Positions 8,741 through 17,082 of a stretch of 64,000 nt of DNA are shown one piece after another. The notes beneath the pieces are model-generated. The model was not told where the DNA came from and ran no database searches. It worked only from the letters and a program-made list of their open reading frames with translations. Position numbers and translations under genes: made by a program. The first letter of the stretch is position 1, and every line of letters begins with the position of its first letter. The stretch is from NCBI RefSeq assembly GCF_017948455.1, contig NZ_JAFFSU010000033.1, positions 1-64,000 on the forward strand. Reading direction: 5' to 3'. The stretch comes from Streptomyces sp. GESEQ-4 (GTDB lineage Bacteria > Actinomycetota > Actinomycetes > Streptomycetales > Streptomycetaceae).

Positions 8741-10168
8741 ATGACCTCCGCCCAGGTCAGCACGGAGACCCCTGAGGAGGGGTACGAGCGCGGGCTCGGC
8801 AGTCGCCAGGTCCAGATGATCGCGATCGGCGGCGCCATCGGCGTCGGCCTGTTCCTGGGAGCCGGGGCGAACATCGCCAAGGCCGGCCCCAGCCTCATCC
8901 TCATGTACGCCCTCGCCGGCGTCATCATCTTCTTCATCATGCGGGCGCTCGGCGAGCTCCTGCTCTACCGCCCGGTCTCGGGCTCCTTCGCGGAGTACTC
9001 CCGCGAATTCCTCGGCCCGTTCTTCGGCTACTTCACCGGCTGGACGTACTGGCTGATGTGGGTCGTCACCGGCATGGCCGAGCTGACGGCCGCCGCGATC
9101 TACGTGAACTACTGGTTCCCGTCGATCCCGCAATGGGTCACGGCGCTGGTCTTCCTGATCGTCCTGTTCGCGGCCAACCTGATCTCGGTCAAGCTGTTCG
9201 GTGAGATCGAGTTCTGGTTCTCGATGGTCAAGGTGACCGCGCTGATCGGCATGATCGTGATCGGTCTCGGCGTGCTCACCTTCGGTTTCAGCGCCGCCGG
9301 CGACACCGCCGCGGTCTCCAACCTCTGGGCCTTCGACGGCTTCTTCCCCAAGGGCGTCGGCTCGTCCCTGATGACCCTGCAGGGCGTCATGTTCGCCTAC
9401 CTCGCCGTCGAGCTGGTCGGTGTCACGGCCGGCGAGTCCGAGAACCCGGAGAAGACCCTCCCCAAGGCGATCAACACCCTGCCCTGGCGGATCGCGCTGT
9501 TCTACGTCGGCGCGCTCACCGTCATCCTGTGCGTGGTGAAGTGGACCGAGTTCGCGGAGGGCGTCAGCCCCTTCGTGAAGGCCTTCGCGGTGATCGGCAT
9601 CCCGGCCGCCGCCGGCATCGTCAACTTCGTCGTCCTGACCGCCGCCCTGTCGTCCTGCAACTCCGGCATGTACTCCACGGGCCGGATGCTGCGGAACCTC
9701 GCCGACAGCGGTGAGGCACCCAAGGTCTTCAGCAAGCTGTCGTCGACCAAGACCCCCGCCTTCGGCATCCTCATCTCCGTGCTCTTCATGGGCATCGGCG
9801 TGATCCTCAACTACGTCGTCCCGGAGAAGGCCTTCGGCTACGTCACCTCGGTGGCGACCGCGGCCGGCATCTGGACCTGGCTGATGATCCTGATCAGCCA
9901 CGTCCTGTACCGCCGCGCGGTGGTCGCGGGCCGTCTGCCCGCCTCCTCCTTCCCGGCCCCGGGCGGCGCGGTGTTCTCCTACGTGGCCATCGCGTTCCTG
10001 CTCTTCGTCACCGGCCTGATCGCGTACGACGCCGACTCCCGCGTCTGCCTGTACGTGATGGCCGGCTGGGCCGCCGCGCTGGGTATCGGCTGGGCCGTAC
10101 TGAAGTCGCGGAACCCGGAGGTCACGCGGCGCGGTGAGCCGGAGCCGGAGCTGGAGAAGATCGGCTGA
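8741..10168 (+). CDS. Amino acid permease (APC superfamily, AAT-type)
   Basis: This is a proton-coupled amino-acid importer in the cytoplasmic membrane. The 475-aa protein has the AAT family start GLGSRQVQMIAIGGAIGVGL, with the GGAIGVGLFLGAG substrate-binding turn in the first of about 12 membrane helices, and the ELVGVTAGESENPEKTLPKA loop after helix 6. ATG 8741 is preferred; ATG 8720 in the same frame is possible. Substrate cannot be fixed from sequence: D-serine/D-alanine/glycine, GABA and aromatic amino-acid permeases share these motifs. It lies between clpS/DUF2017 and the cysteine-biosynthesis genes and is terminated by the hairpin at 10276-10308. Confidence 0.9.
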   Translation: MTSAQVSTETPEEGYERGLGSRQVQMIAIGGAIGVGLFLGAGANIAKAGPSLILMYALAGVIIFFIMRALGELLLYRPVSGSFAEYSREFLGPFFGYFTGWTYWLMWVVTGMAELTAAAIYVNYWFPSIPQWVTALVFLIVLFAANLISVKLFGEIEFWFSMVKVTALIGMIVIGLGVLTFGFSAAGDTAAVSNLWAFDGFFPKGVGSSLMTLQGVMFAYLAVELVGVTAGESENPEKTLPKAINTLPWRIALFYVGALTVILCVVKWTEFAEGVSPFVKAFAVIGIPAAAGIVNFVVLTAALSSCNSGMYSTGRMLRNLADSGEAPKVFSKLSSTKTPAFGILISVLFMGIGVILNYVVPEKAFGYVTSVATAAGIWTWLMILISHVLYRRAVVAGRLPASSFPAPGGAVFSYVAIAFLLFVTGLIAYDADSRVCLYVMAGWAAALGIGWAVLKSRNPEVTRRGEPEPELEKIG

Positions 10169-10195
10169 GAACTCGGCGGGTTGAGGCTGTCGGCC

Positions 10196-10250
10196 GGCTG
10201 CGGGTCCGTTGTGGCTGGTCGCGCAGTTCCCCGCGCCCCTTTAAGGGCGT
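10196..10250 (+). repeat. Partial copy related to repeat family A
   Basis: The core GTGGCTGGTCGCGC followed by CCCCGCGCCCCTTTAAGGGCG matches the second half of family A, but the central GGCGGAGCCGCA block is missing. This appears to be a shortened variant placed 30 bp after the permease stop. Confidence 0.6.
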
Positions 10251-10275
10251 TGCCGCTCGGGAGTCCGGAATGTGA

Positions 10276-10308
10276 GCCGCCCCGTACCAACCCTCGGTAC
10301 GGGGCGGC
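10276..10308 (+). terminator. Hairpin terminator after the permease
   Basis: A perfect 13-bp inverted repeat (GCCGCCCCGTACC and complement) with a 7-base loop is followed by CTTCTGCTT. It separates the permease from the mec gene, which starts only 21 bp later. Confidence 0.85.
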
Positions 10309-10329
10309 CTTCTGCTTATCCTGCTGAAC

Positions 10330-10752
10330 ATGCTGACCATCACCCAGGACCTCGTCGACCGGATCGTCGCCCACGCGCGCAAGGACCATCCCGACGAGGC
10401 GTGCGGCGTGATCGCGGGCCCGGCGGGCTCGGACCGCCCCGAGCGCTTCATCCCCATGCTGAACGCCGCCATGTCGCCCACGTTCTACGAGTTCGACTCC
10501 GGCGACCTGCTCAAGCTCTACCGCGAGATGGACGACCGCGACGAGGAGCCGGTGGTCATCTACCACTCCCACACGGCGACCGAGGCTCACCCCTCCCGCA
10601 CGGACATCTCGTACGCCAATGAGCCCGGCGCGCACTACGTCCTCGTCTCGACGGCGGACACGGACGACCTCGGCCCGTTCCAGTTCCGCTCGTTCCGGAT
10701 CGTCGAGGGCGAGGTGACGGAGGAGGAGGTCAGAGTGGTGGAGGCGTACTGA
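10330..10752 (+). CDS. mec: JAMM/Mov34 metallopeptidase (CysO-cysteine peptidase Mec)
   Basis: In Mycobacterium tuberculosis Mec hydrolyses the CysO-cysteine adduct to release cysteine and regenerate the sulfur carrier. This 140-aa homologue has the full JAMM signature: Glu23 (DEACGV) and H79-S-H81-x7-S89-x2-D92. It is followed by a leader peptide, cysO and cysM, the same order as the mycobacterial mec-cysO-cysM cluster. Because the CysO here carries two residues after its diglycine (see that entry), this peptidase may also trim CysO. The ATG at 10330 immediately follows the permease terminator, so it should have its own promoter. Confidence 0.93.
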   Translation: MLTITQDLVDRIVAHARKDHPDEACGVIAGPAGSDRPERFIPMLNAAMSPTFYEFDSGDLLKLYREMDDRDEEPVVIYHSHTATEAHPSRTDISYANEPGAHYVLVSTADTDDLGPFQFRSFRIVEGEVTEEEVRVVEAY

Positions 10753-10830
10753 TCTCGTACTCATCTCGTACTGCGGATGAAATGTGTCCGAAAGGCGAGA
10801 TCACATTCCAGGAAGCGGACCGGGAATCGA

Positions 10831-10836
10831 TACGAT
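10831..10836 (+). promoter_or_regulatory. Predicted -10 element (TACGAT) of the leader-peptide transcript
   Basis: TACGAT ends seven bases before the A of the leader-peptide ATG at 10843, the spacing expected for a leaderless transcript. A convincing -35 hexamer is not visible, so this is tentative. Confidence 0.4.
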
Positions 10837-10842
10837 GACCCC

Positions 10843-10938
10843 ATGGTTTTCCACGACGTGAGCGAAAAGACGCCGGGCACGCTGCTCGTGGCGCGGCTGC
10901 ACGTCGACCTGTGCAGGCTCGCCAGCGCCATCTGTTGA
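10843..10938 (+). CDS. Cysteine-containing leader peptide upstream of cysO-cysM
   Basis: This 31-codon open frame begins MVFHDVSEKTPGTLL and ends with RLHVDLCRLASAIC just before TGA. The RxHVDLCRxASAIC ending is the recognisable signature of short actinobacterial leader peptides found in front of sulfur-assimilation and cysteine genes. The two cysteine codons, one of them last, suggest a ribosome-based sensor of cysteine supply that controls the downstream genes. It lies between mec and cysO, 120 bp before cysO, and it probably starts leaderlessly from the -10 box at 10831. Regulation is inferred; no competing hairpins were folded. Confidence 0.75.
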   Translation: MVFHDVSEKTPGTLLVARLHVDLCRLASAIC

Positions 10939-11058
10939 CGCCGACCCCTGCCGCCGTACGGCCGTGAGCCGCGGCGCCGCACACACGCACCACACCTTGC
11001 CGTATCTGCGCTGCCGCGCGTCCGACGACAGACTTTCTCCCGACAGGAGCCCTGAGCC

Positions 11059-11337
11059 ATGGCCATCGAGGTCCGCATCCCGACCATCCTCCGCCAGTAC
11101 ACCGACGGTCAGAAGGCGGTGGAGGGCAGCGGAGACACCCTCGCCGCGCTGTTCGCCGACCTCGAGTCCCGGCACAACGGCATCCAGGCGCGCATCGTGG
11201 ACGGCGACCAGCTGCGCCGCTTCGTCAACGTCTACCTCAACGACGAGGACGTCCGCTTCCTCGACGGCATCAACACCAAGCTCACCGACGGCGACAACGT
11301 CACGATCCTGCCGGCCGTGGCCGGCGGCATGGTCTGA
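11059..11337 (+). CDS. cysO: Sulfur carrier protein CysO (MoaD/ThiS family)
   Basis: This 92-aa ubiquitin-like protein carries sulfur as a C-terminal thiocarboxylate for cysteine synthesis. It starts MAIEVRIPTILRQYTDG after the ribosome binding site AGGAG and ends AVAGGMV. The active form must end in the diglycine (Gly89-Gly90), so Met91-Val92 has to be removed; the JAMM peptidase encoded just upstream is the obvious candidate. Such trimming is known for the QbsE/QbsD pair of Pseudomonas fluorescens. The acceptor enzyme CysM follows 6 bp later, so the two genes are almost certainly co-translated. Confidence 0.93.
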   Translation: MAIEVRIPTILRQYTDGQKAVEGSGDTLAALFADLESRHNGIQARIVDGDQLRRFVNVYLNDEDVRFLDGINTKLTDGDNVTILPAVAGGMV

Positions 11338-11343
11338 TCCCTC

Positions 11344-12294
11344 ATGCGCTACGACACCCCGCTGGCCGCGGTGGGCAACACCCCGTTGGTGCGCCTGCCG
11401 CGGCTGTCGCCGTCAGCCGACGTCCGCATCTGGGCCAAGCTGGAGGACCGCAACCCCACCGGCTCCGTCAAGGACCGCCCCGCCCTGCACATGATCGAGC
11501 AGGCGGAGAAGGACGGCCGCCTCACCCCGGGCTGCACCATCCTCGAGCCCACCTCCGGCAACACCGGCATCTCCCTCGCCATGGCCGCCAAGCTCAAGGG
11601 CTACCGCATGGTGTGCGTCATGCCGGAGAACACCTCGCAGGAACGCCGGGACCTGCTCGGCATGTGGGGCGCCGAGATCATCTCGTCCCCCGCCGCGGGC
11701 GGCTCCAACACCGCCGTACGCGTCGCCAAGGAACTCTCGGCCGAGCACCCCGACTGGGTGATGCTCTACCAGTACGGCAACCCCGACAACGCGGGCGCGC
11801 ACTACGCGACGACCGGGCCCGAGATCCTCACGGACCTCCCCTCCATCACCCACTTCGTCGCAGGCCTCGGCACCACCGGCACCCTGATGGGCGTCGGCCG
11901 CTACCTCCGCGAGAACAAGCCGGACATCAAGATCGTCGCCGCCGAACCGCGCTACGACGACCTCGTCTACGGCCTGCGCAACCTCGACGAGGGCTTCGTA
12001 CCCGAGCTCTACGACGCCTCCGTCCTCACCACCCGCTTCTCCGTCGGCTCCGCCGACGCCGTCACCCGCACCCGCGAACTCCTCCAGCAGGAGGGCATCT
12101 TCGCCGGCGTCTCCACCGGCGCCGCCCTCCACGCCGCGATCGGCGTCGGCAACAAGGCGGTCAAGGCGGGCGAGAGCGCGGACATCGTGTTCATCGTGGC
12201 CGACGGCGGCTGGAAGTACCTGTCGACGGGCGTCTACACGGCGACGACGACGGAAGCGGCGATCGAGACGCTGCAAGGCCAACTCTGGGCATGA
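11344..12294 (+). CDS. cysM: CysO-dependent cysteine synthase (PLP, CysM type)
   Basis: This 316-aa fold-type II PLP enzyme in mycobacteria uses O-phosphoserine and thiocarboxylated CysO. The Schiff-base lysine is Lys43 (TGSVKDRPAL) and the substrate loop TSGNTGISLAM spans about residues 70-80. The phosphate-binding glycine-rich loop GLGTTGTLMGVG and the VAEP motif (here VAAEPRYDD) are intact. The C-terminal GVYT region matches mycobacterial CysM rather than CysK. It is immediately downstream of cysO and ends at a reversed copy of repeat A. The product feeds cysteine and mycothiol pools. Confidence 0.92.
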   Translation: MRYDTPLAAVGNTPLVRLPRLSPSADVRIWAKLEDRNPTGSVKDRPALHMIEQAEKDGRLTPGCTILEPTSGNTGISLAMAAKLKGYRMVCVMPENTSQERRDLLGMWGAEIISSPAAGGSNTAVRVAKELSAEHPDWVMLYQYGNPDNAGAHYATTGPEILTDLPSITHFVAGLGTTGTLMGVGRYLRENKPDIKIVAAEPRYDDLVYGLRNLDEGFVPELYDASVLTTRFSVGSADAVTRTRELLQQEGIFAGVSTGAALHAAIGVGNKAVKAGESADIVFIVADGGWKYLSTGVYTATTTEAAIETLQGQLWA

Positions 12295-12296
12295 TG

Positions 12297-12379
12297 AGCG
12301 CCCCGAAAGGGGCGCGGGGCTGTTATCGATTTGCGGCTACCGCCGCGTGGGCGCGACCAGCCCCCACCGACCCGCAGCC
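12297..12379 (-). repeat. Dispersed intergenic repeat family A, copy 2 (reverse orientation)
   Basis: Read on the minus strand it gives GGCTGGTCGCGCCCACGCGG, the GGAGCCGCA-like block and a terminal GCGCCCC/GGGGCGC hairpin (12298-12315). It abuts the cysM stop and lies between the convergent cysM and PemK-like genes, so the hairpin end may terminate cysM. Confidence 0.8.
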
Positions 12380-12402
12380 AAAGAACCAGCCCTCCAGCGG
12401 AG

Positions 12403-12852
12403 CTACGTAGCCAGGTGACGGACCTGGTCCCAAAGGACCGGGTCCACCACCCCAACCCGCCGCCGAAAATCCCCCATCGGCACGTCACGCAACTCGTCCG
12501 TCTCCAAGAAGCTGGCCCGACCCTGCGCATCGCCGACGGCACCTGGCGGCAAGGGAATCACCCCGGCCCGCTCGTCGTGATACTTGCTGGTGATCTTCGC
12601 GACGGTCGCCCGCCGCCCCCGCACCGAGAGCACCAGACACGGCCGGTCCTTACCCCCCGGCCCGTCCTCGAACGGCACGCTCGCCCACCAGATCTCCGCA
12701 GGCTGCGGCCGCGCCACCACCCGCCCGCCCGGCCGCCCCGGCGGCCGCGTCCGGCGCCCCCGCGGCCCGCGCCGCCCCCAGCCGTCGACGAGCGCGGCGA
12801 CCAGCGCGAGCAGTACCACCGCCGCGAGCGCGAGCCACCAGGACGTATCCAT
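12403..12852 (-). CDS. Membrane-anchored PemK/MazF-like protein
   Basis: This 149-aa protein starts MDTSWWLALAAVVLLALVAA, giving one N-terminal membrane helix (about residues 5-23). A basic linker RGRRTRPPGRPGG is followed by a PemK/MazF barrel: EIWWASVPFEDGPGGKDRPCLVLS, then VAKITSKYH and a final DPVLWDQVRHL. MazF-type toxins are soluble mRNA interferases encoded beside an antitoxin; here there is an anchor and no antitoxin gene adjacent. The start at 12852 is chosen because the upstream extension is non-coding-like. It may therefore be a domesticated member with another role. It is conserved in this position between cysM and the MBL gene in streptomycetes. Confidence 0.8.
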   Translation of the reverse strand: MDTSWWLALAAVVLLALVAALVDGWGRRGPRGRRTRPPGRPGGRVVARPQPAEIWWASVPFEDGPGGKDRPCLVLSVRGRRATVAKITSKYHDERAGVIPLPPGAVGDAQGRASFLETDELRDVPMGDFRRRVGVVDPVLWDQVRHLAT

Positions 12853-13068
12853 ACGACAGACGGTACCGGCGCGCGCACACCGCCGCGCGCCCTTCTCACC
12901 CACGTCACGCTCCCCCGCTTCGAGCCGAACCGGTGACACCACAGGTGAGTTCGCCCACAACAGCCCTTGGCGGAGGAGCGACCGGAGGTTTTGCGCCTTA
13001 CGCTCGACGGACCGCACGACCCCCGACGCACCCAATTGTCAATTCCCGCCAGCGGAGGTTTCTGCTTC

Positions 13069-13821
13069 ATGAAGCTCACCGTCGTCGGCTGCTCGGGGTC
13101 GTTCCCGTCCGCGGAATCGGCCTGCTCGAGCTACCTCGTCGAGGCCGACGGCTTCCGGCTGCTTCTCGACCTGGGCAACGGTGCCCTGGGCGAGCTGCAG
13201 CGCCACTGCGGTCTCTACGACCTTGACGCGATCTTCCTCAGTCATCTGCACGCCGACCACTGCATCGACATGTGCGCGTACTTCGTCGCGCGCTACTACC
13301 GCCACGACGGCGGCCGCTGCGACCCGCTCCCCGTCTACGGACCCGAGGGCACGGAACACCGGCTGACCACCGCCTACGCGGACACCCCCTCGGCCTCCTC
13401 GATGAGCGAGGTCTTCGACTTCCACACGGTCAAGCCGTCCACCTTCGAGATCGGCCCGTTCACGGTGCACACGGAACGCGTGGCCCACCCGGTGGAGGCG
13501 TACGGCATCCGCGTCGAGCACGGCGGGAAGTCCCTGACGTACTCCGGCGACACGGGCGTCACCCCGACGCTCGACGAACTGGCCCGCGACACCGACCTGT
13601 TCCTGTGCGAGGCCGCGTTCACGCACGGCAAGGAAGACATCCCAGACCTGCACCTCAACGGCCGCGAGGCGGGTGAGACGGCGGCCCGGGCAGGCGCCCG
13701 CCGCCTCGTCCTCACCCACATCCCCCCGTGGACCGACCCCCAGATCAACCTGGCCGACGCCCGCGCGGTGTACGACGGCCCGGTGGAACTGGCGGCGCCG
13801 AGGATGTCGTACGAGATCTGA
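13069..13821 (+). CDS. MBL-fold metallo-hydrolase (RNase Z-like)
   Basis: This 250-aa cytoplasmic metallo-beta-lactamase-fold protein begins MKLTVVGCSGSFPSAESACS. The metal motif HLHADH lies at residues 59-64. A second-metal SGDTG aspartate is near residue 157 and LTHIPPW supplies a late histidine. GGAGG (13054-13058) precedes ATG 13069, which excludes the longer upstream frame. The start and SGDTG context resemble tRNase Z and related phosphodiesterases, but the exosite arm of tRNase Z is not evident. The substrate is unknown. It converges on the PTS genes across a hairpin. Confidence 0.9.
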   Translation: MKLTVVGCSGSFPSAESACSSYLVEADGFRLLLDLGNGALGELQRHCGLYDLDAIFLSHLHADHCIDMCAYFVARYYRHDGGRCDPLPVYGPEGTEHRLTTAYADTPSASSMSEVFDFHTVKPSTFEIGPFTVHTERVAHPVEAYGIRVEHGGKSLTYSGDTGVTPTLDELARDTDLFLCEAAFTHGKEDIPDLHLNGREAGETAARAGARRLVLTHIPPWTDPQINLADARAVYDGPVELAAPRMSYEI

Positions 13822-13843
13822 GCCCCGATACATCCCGGTACAT

Positions 13844-13882
13844 GAGAAGGCTCCCGGAGCGCGATGCTCTGGGAGCCTTCTC
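13844..13882. terminator. Bidirectional terminator between MBL and PTS genes
   Basis: A 17-bp inverted repeat beginning GAGAAGGCTCCCGGAGC has one mismatch and a 5-base loop. It lies 22 bp after the MBL stop and 18 bp before the stop of the minus-strand PTS gene. Confidence 0.88.
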
Positions 13883-13900
13883 ATGGGCGGCCGGCGGGGC

Positions 13901-15172
<1,272 letters not shown>

Positions 15173-15252
15173 AAGTTCCTCCATTGGGGCATGGCGCCGC
15201 CCAGGTGCATGGGAAGGGGGACGGCGGCGTCTCTATGCCACGCGGAATACCA

Positions 15253-15268
15253 CGTGGTCTACACCACT
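15253..15268. promoter_or_regulatory. DasR-responsive element (dre), site 1 upstream of nagE2
   Basis: CGTGGTCTACACCACT, read in reverse as AGTGGTGTAGACCACG, matches the dre consensus ACTGGTCTAGACCACT at most positions. It is followed one base later by a second site. Confidence 0.75.
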
Positions 15269-15269
15269 C

Positions 15270-15285
15270 AGTGGTGTAGACCTGT
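15270..15285. promoter_or_regulatory. DasR-responsive element (dre), site 2 upstream of nagE2
   Basis: AGTGGTGTAGACCTGT fits the dre consensus, with weaker symmetry in the last bases. It is adjacent to site 1 and suggests cooperative GntR-type repression relieved by glucosamine-6-phosphate. Confidence 0.7.
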
Positions 15286-15326
15286 TGTAGCACGGTGAAG
15301 GGCGCATAAGGAACCCACGATTCCCA

Positions 15327-16622
15327 CTAGACCTTGGTGACGTCCTCCACCTCCTCCTCCGCTTCCCGCCCCGGAGTCTTCAAATCGAACTTCGTGATCG
15401 CGAAGCGGAAGATGACGTAGTAGACGACCGCGAAGCACAAACCGATCGGGATGATCGCCCAGGGTTTCGTCGCGAGGTTCCAGTTGATCACGTAGTCGAT
15501 CAGGCCGGCCGAGAAGCTGAAGCCGTCGTGGACCCCGAGGCCCCAGGTCACCGCCATCGAGACACCGGTCAGCAGGGCGTGGACCGCGTACAGCAGGGGC
15601 GCGATGAAGAGGAACGAGTACTCGATCGGTTCCGTGATGCCGGTGACGAAGGAGGTCAGCGCCACCGACAGCATCAGGCCGCCTACCTCCTTGCGGCGGT
15701 GCGGCTTCGCGCAGTGCGTGATGGCGAGGGCGGCCGCAGGCAGAGCGAACATCATGATCGGGAAGAAGCCCGAGGTGAACTGGCCCGCGTCCGGGTCGCC
15801 CGCGAGGAACATGTTGATGTCGCCGTGCACCACCTCGCCGTCCGGCGTGGTGTAGCTGCCGAACTGGAACCAGATGGGCACGTTCAGGAACTGATGCAGA
15901 CCGATCACCAGCAGCGCCCGGTTGGCGACACCGAACACACCCGCGCCCCACGCGTCCAGGTCGCTCATCCAGTCGCTGAAGTCCTCCAGCGCCTCACCGA
16001 TCGGCGGCCAGACCCACAGGCACAGCACCGCGAACGCCATCGCCACGAACGCCATGATGATCGGGACGAGACGCCGCCCGTTGAAGAAGCCGAGCCAGTC
16101 CACCAGCCTCGTCCGGTGGTAGCGCTGCCAGAAGAAGGCTGCCAGCAGGCCGATGACGATGCCGCCGAAGACGCCCGGGTTCTGGTACTCGTACGCGCTC
16201 ACCATCCCGTCGGGCGTGCTGCAGCCGATGTTGGTTACCTCCTTCGTCCCGTCCGGGCAGTCCTCCGGGAACGCGCGCAGCACGTTGTAGTAGACGAGGA
16301 ACCCCGCCACCGCGGCCAACGCCGTCGAACCGTCCGCCTTCTTCGCCATGCCGATGGCCACGCCGACGCAGAACAACAAGGGCAGCCCGAGTGAGCCGTC
16401 GAGCAACGCGCCGCCCGCGCCGTCCATCACCTTCGAGACGTTGTCCCAGCCGAGCCCGTCCTCGCCGAACACGTCAGGCTGCCCAAGGCGGTTGAGGATG
16501 CCCGCGGCCGGCAGGACCGCGATGGGCAACTGAAGACTGCGGCCCATCTTCTGCAAGCCTTGGAACAGGTTGTTCCAGCGGGTGCGGACAGGGCTGGCGG
16601 CGGCGGCGCTGTCGGAACTCAT
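15327..16622 (-). CDS. nagE1: PTS transporter subunit IIC, GlcNAc/glucose family paralogue
   Basis: This 431-aa permease is paralogous to the downstream nagE2, with the same VANRALLVIGLHQFLN and GITEPIEYSFLFIAP motifs and a matching C-terminal KFDLKTPGRE tail. It differs by a longer loop around residues 120-150 that contains two cysteines (EDCPDGTKEVTNIGC). The start is ATG 16622; the frame extends further into the divergent promoter but that part lacks coding character. A single dre site lies 17-32 bp upstream. It may be a second GlcNAc permease or may have diverged in substrate; synteny with Streptomyces coelicolor supports the symbol. Confidence 0.88.
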   Translation of the reverse strand: MSSDSAAAASPVRTRWNNLFQGLQKMGRSLQLPIAVLPAAGILNRLGQPDVFGEDGLGWDNVSKVMDGAGGALLDGSLGLPLLFCVGVAIGMAKKADGSTALAAVAGFLVYYNVLRAFPEDCPDGTKEVTNIGCSTPDGMVSAYEYQNPGVFGGIVIGLLAAFFWQRYHRTRLVDWLGFFNGRRLVPIIMAFVAMAFAVLCLWVWPPIGEALEDFSDWMSDLDAWGAGVFGVANRALLVIGLHQFLNVPIWFQFGSYTTPDGEVVHGDINMFLAGDPDAGQFTSGFFPIMMFALPAAALAITHCAKPHRRKEVGGLMLSVALTSFVTGITEPIEYSFLFIAPLLYAVHALLTGVSMAVTWGLGVHDGFSFSAGLIDYVINWNLATKPWAIIPIGLCFAVVYYVIFRFAITKFDLKTPGREAEEEVEDVTKV

Positions 16623-16638
16623 GGACGCCCCTCGGTAA

Positions 16639-16654
16639 GGTGGTGTAGACCAGT
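16639..16654. promoter_or_regulatory. DasR-responsive element between the divergent nagE1 and IIB genes
   Basis: GGTGGTGTAGACCAGT matches the dre consensus well. Placed between nagE1 and the divergent IIB gene, one bound DasR could repress both. Confidence 0.75.
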
Positions 16655-16772
16655 TGACGGACGGTTCCGCTGTCGTGGTCGCCATCATTCGGCACGTACG
16701 ACATGACCGCTCGCAAAGATGGGCCAACTGTGGGTTACTGCGACAAAGCGGTTCGGATCAGGGAGAAACAAC

Positions 16773-17006
16773 ATGGCCACCAAGGCTGAGAAGATCGTTG
16801 CCGGGCTGGGCGGCATCGACAACATCGAAGAGGTCGAGGGCTGCATCACCCGCCTGCGCACCGAGGTCCACGACGCCTCCCTCGTGGACGAGGCAGCCCT
16901 CAAGGCGGCCGGCGCACACGGCGTCGTCAAGATGGGCACGGCGATCCAGGTCGTCATCGGCACCGACGCGGACCCGATCGCCGCGGACATCGAAGACATG
17001 ATGTGA
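16773..17006 (+). CDS. nagF: PTS glucose/GlcNAc-family subunit IIB
   Basis: This 77-aa soluble phosphocarrier passes phosphate from IIA (Crr) to the sugar at the IIC permeases. The phosphorylated cysteine is Cys24 in VEGCITRLR, the classic IIB motif, and VVKMGTAIQVVIG follows as in GlcNAc and glucose IIB domains. ATG 16773 is preceded by GGGAGAAAC; the longer frame from 16719 is rejected because it runs through the promoter. It is divergent from nagE1 and shares the dre site, and it ends at a hairpin before rph. Confidence 0.92.
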   Translation: MATKAEKIVAGLGGIDNIEEVEGCITRLRTEVHDASLVDEAALKAAGAHGVVKMGTAIQVVIGTDADPIAADIEDMM

Positions 17007-17024
17007 GCCCACCGCTCACCGAAG

Positions 17025-17056
17025 AGGGGCTCTTCCCGACGCGGGAGGAGCCCCTT
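17025..17056 (+). terminator. Hairpin terminator after the IIB gene
   Basis: AGGGGCTCTTCCC pairs with GGGAGGAGCCCCT with one wobble, around a GACGC loop. It lies 18 bp after the IIB stop. Confidence 0.8.
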
Positions 17057-17082
17057 CCGCATGTACGGCTAGGCTCGACGCC

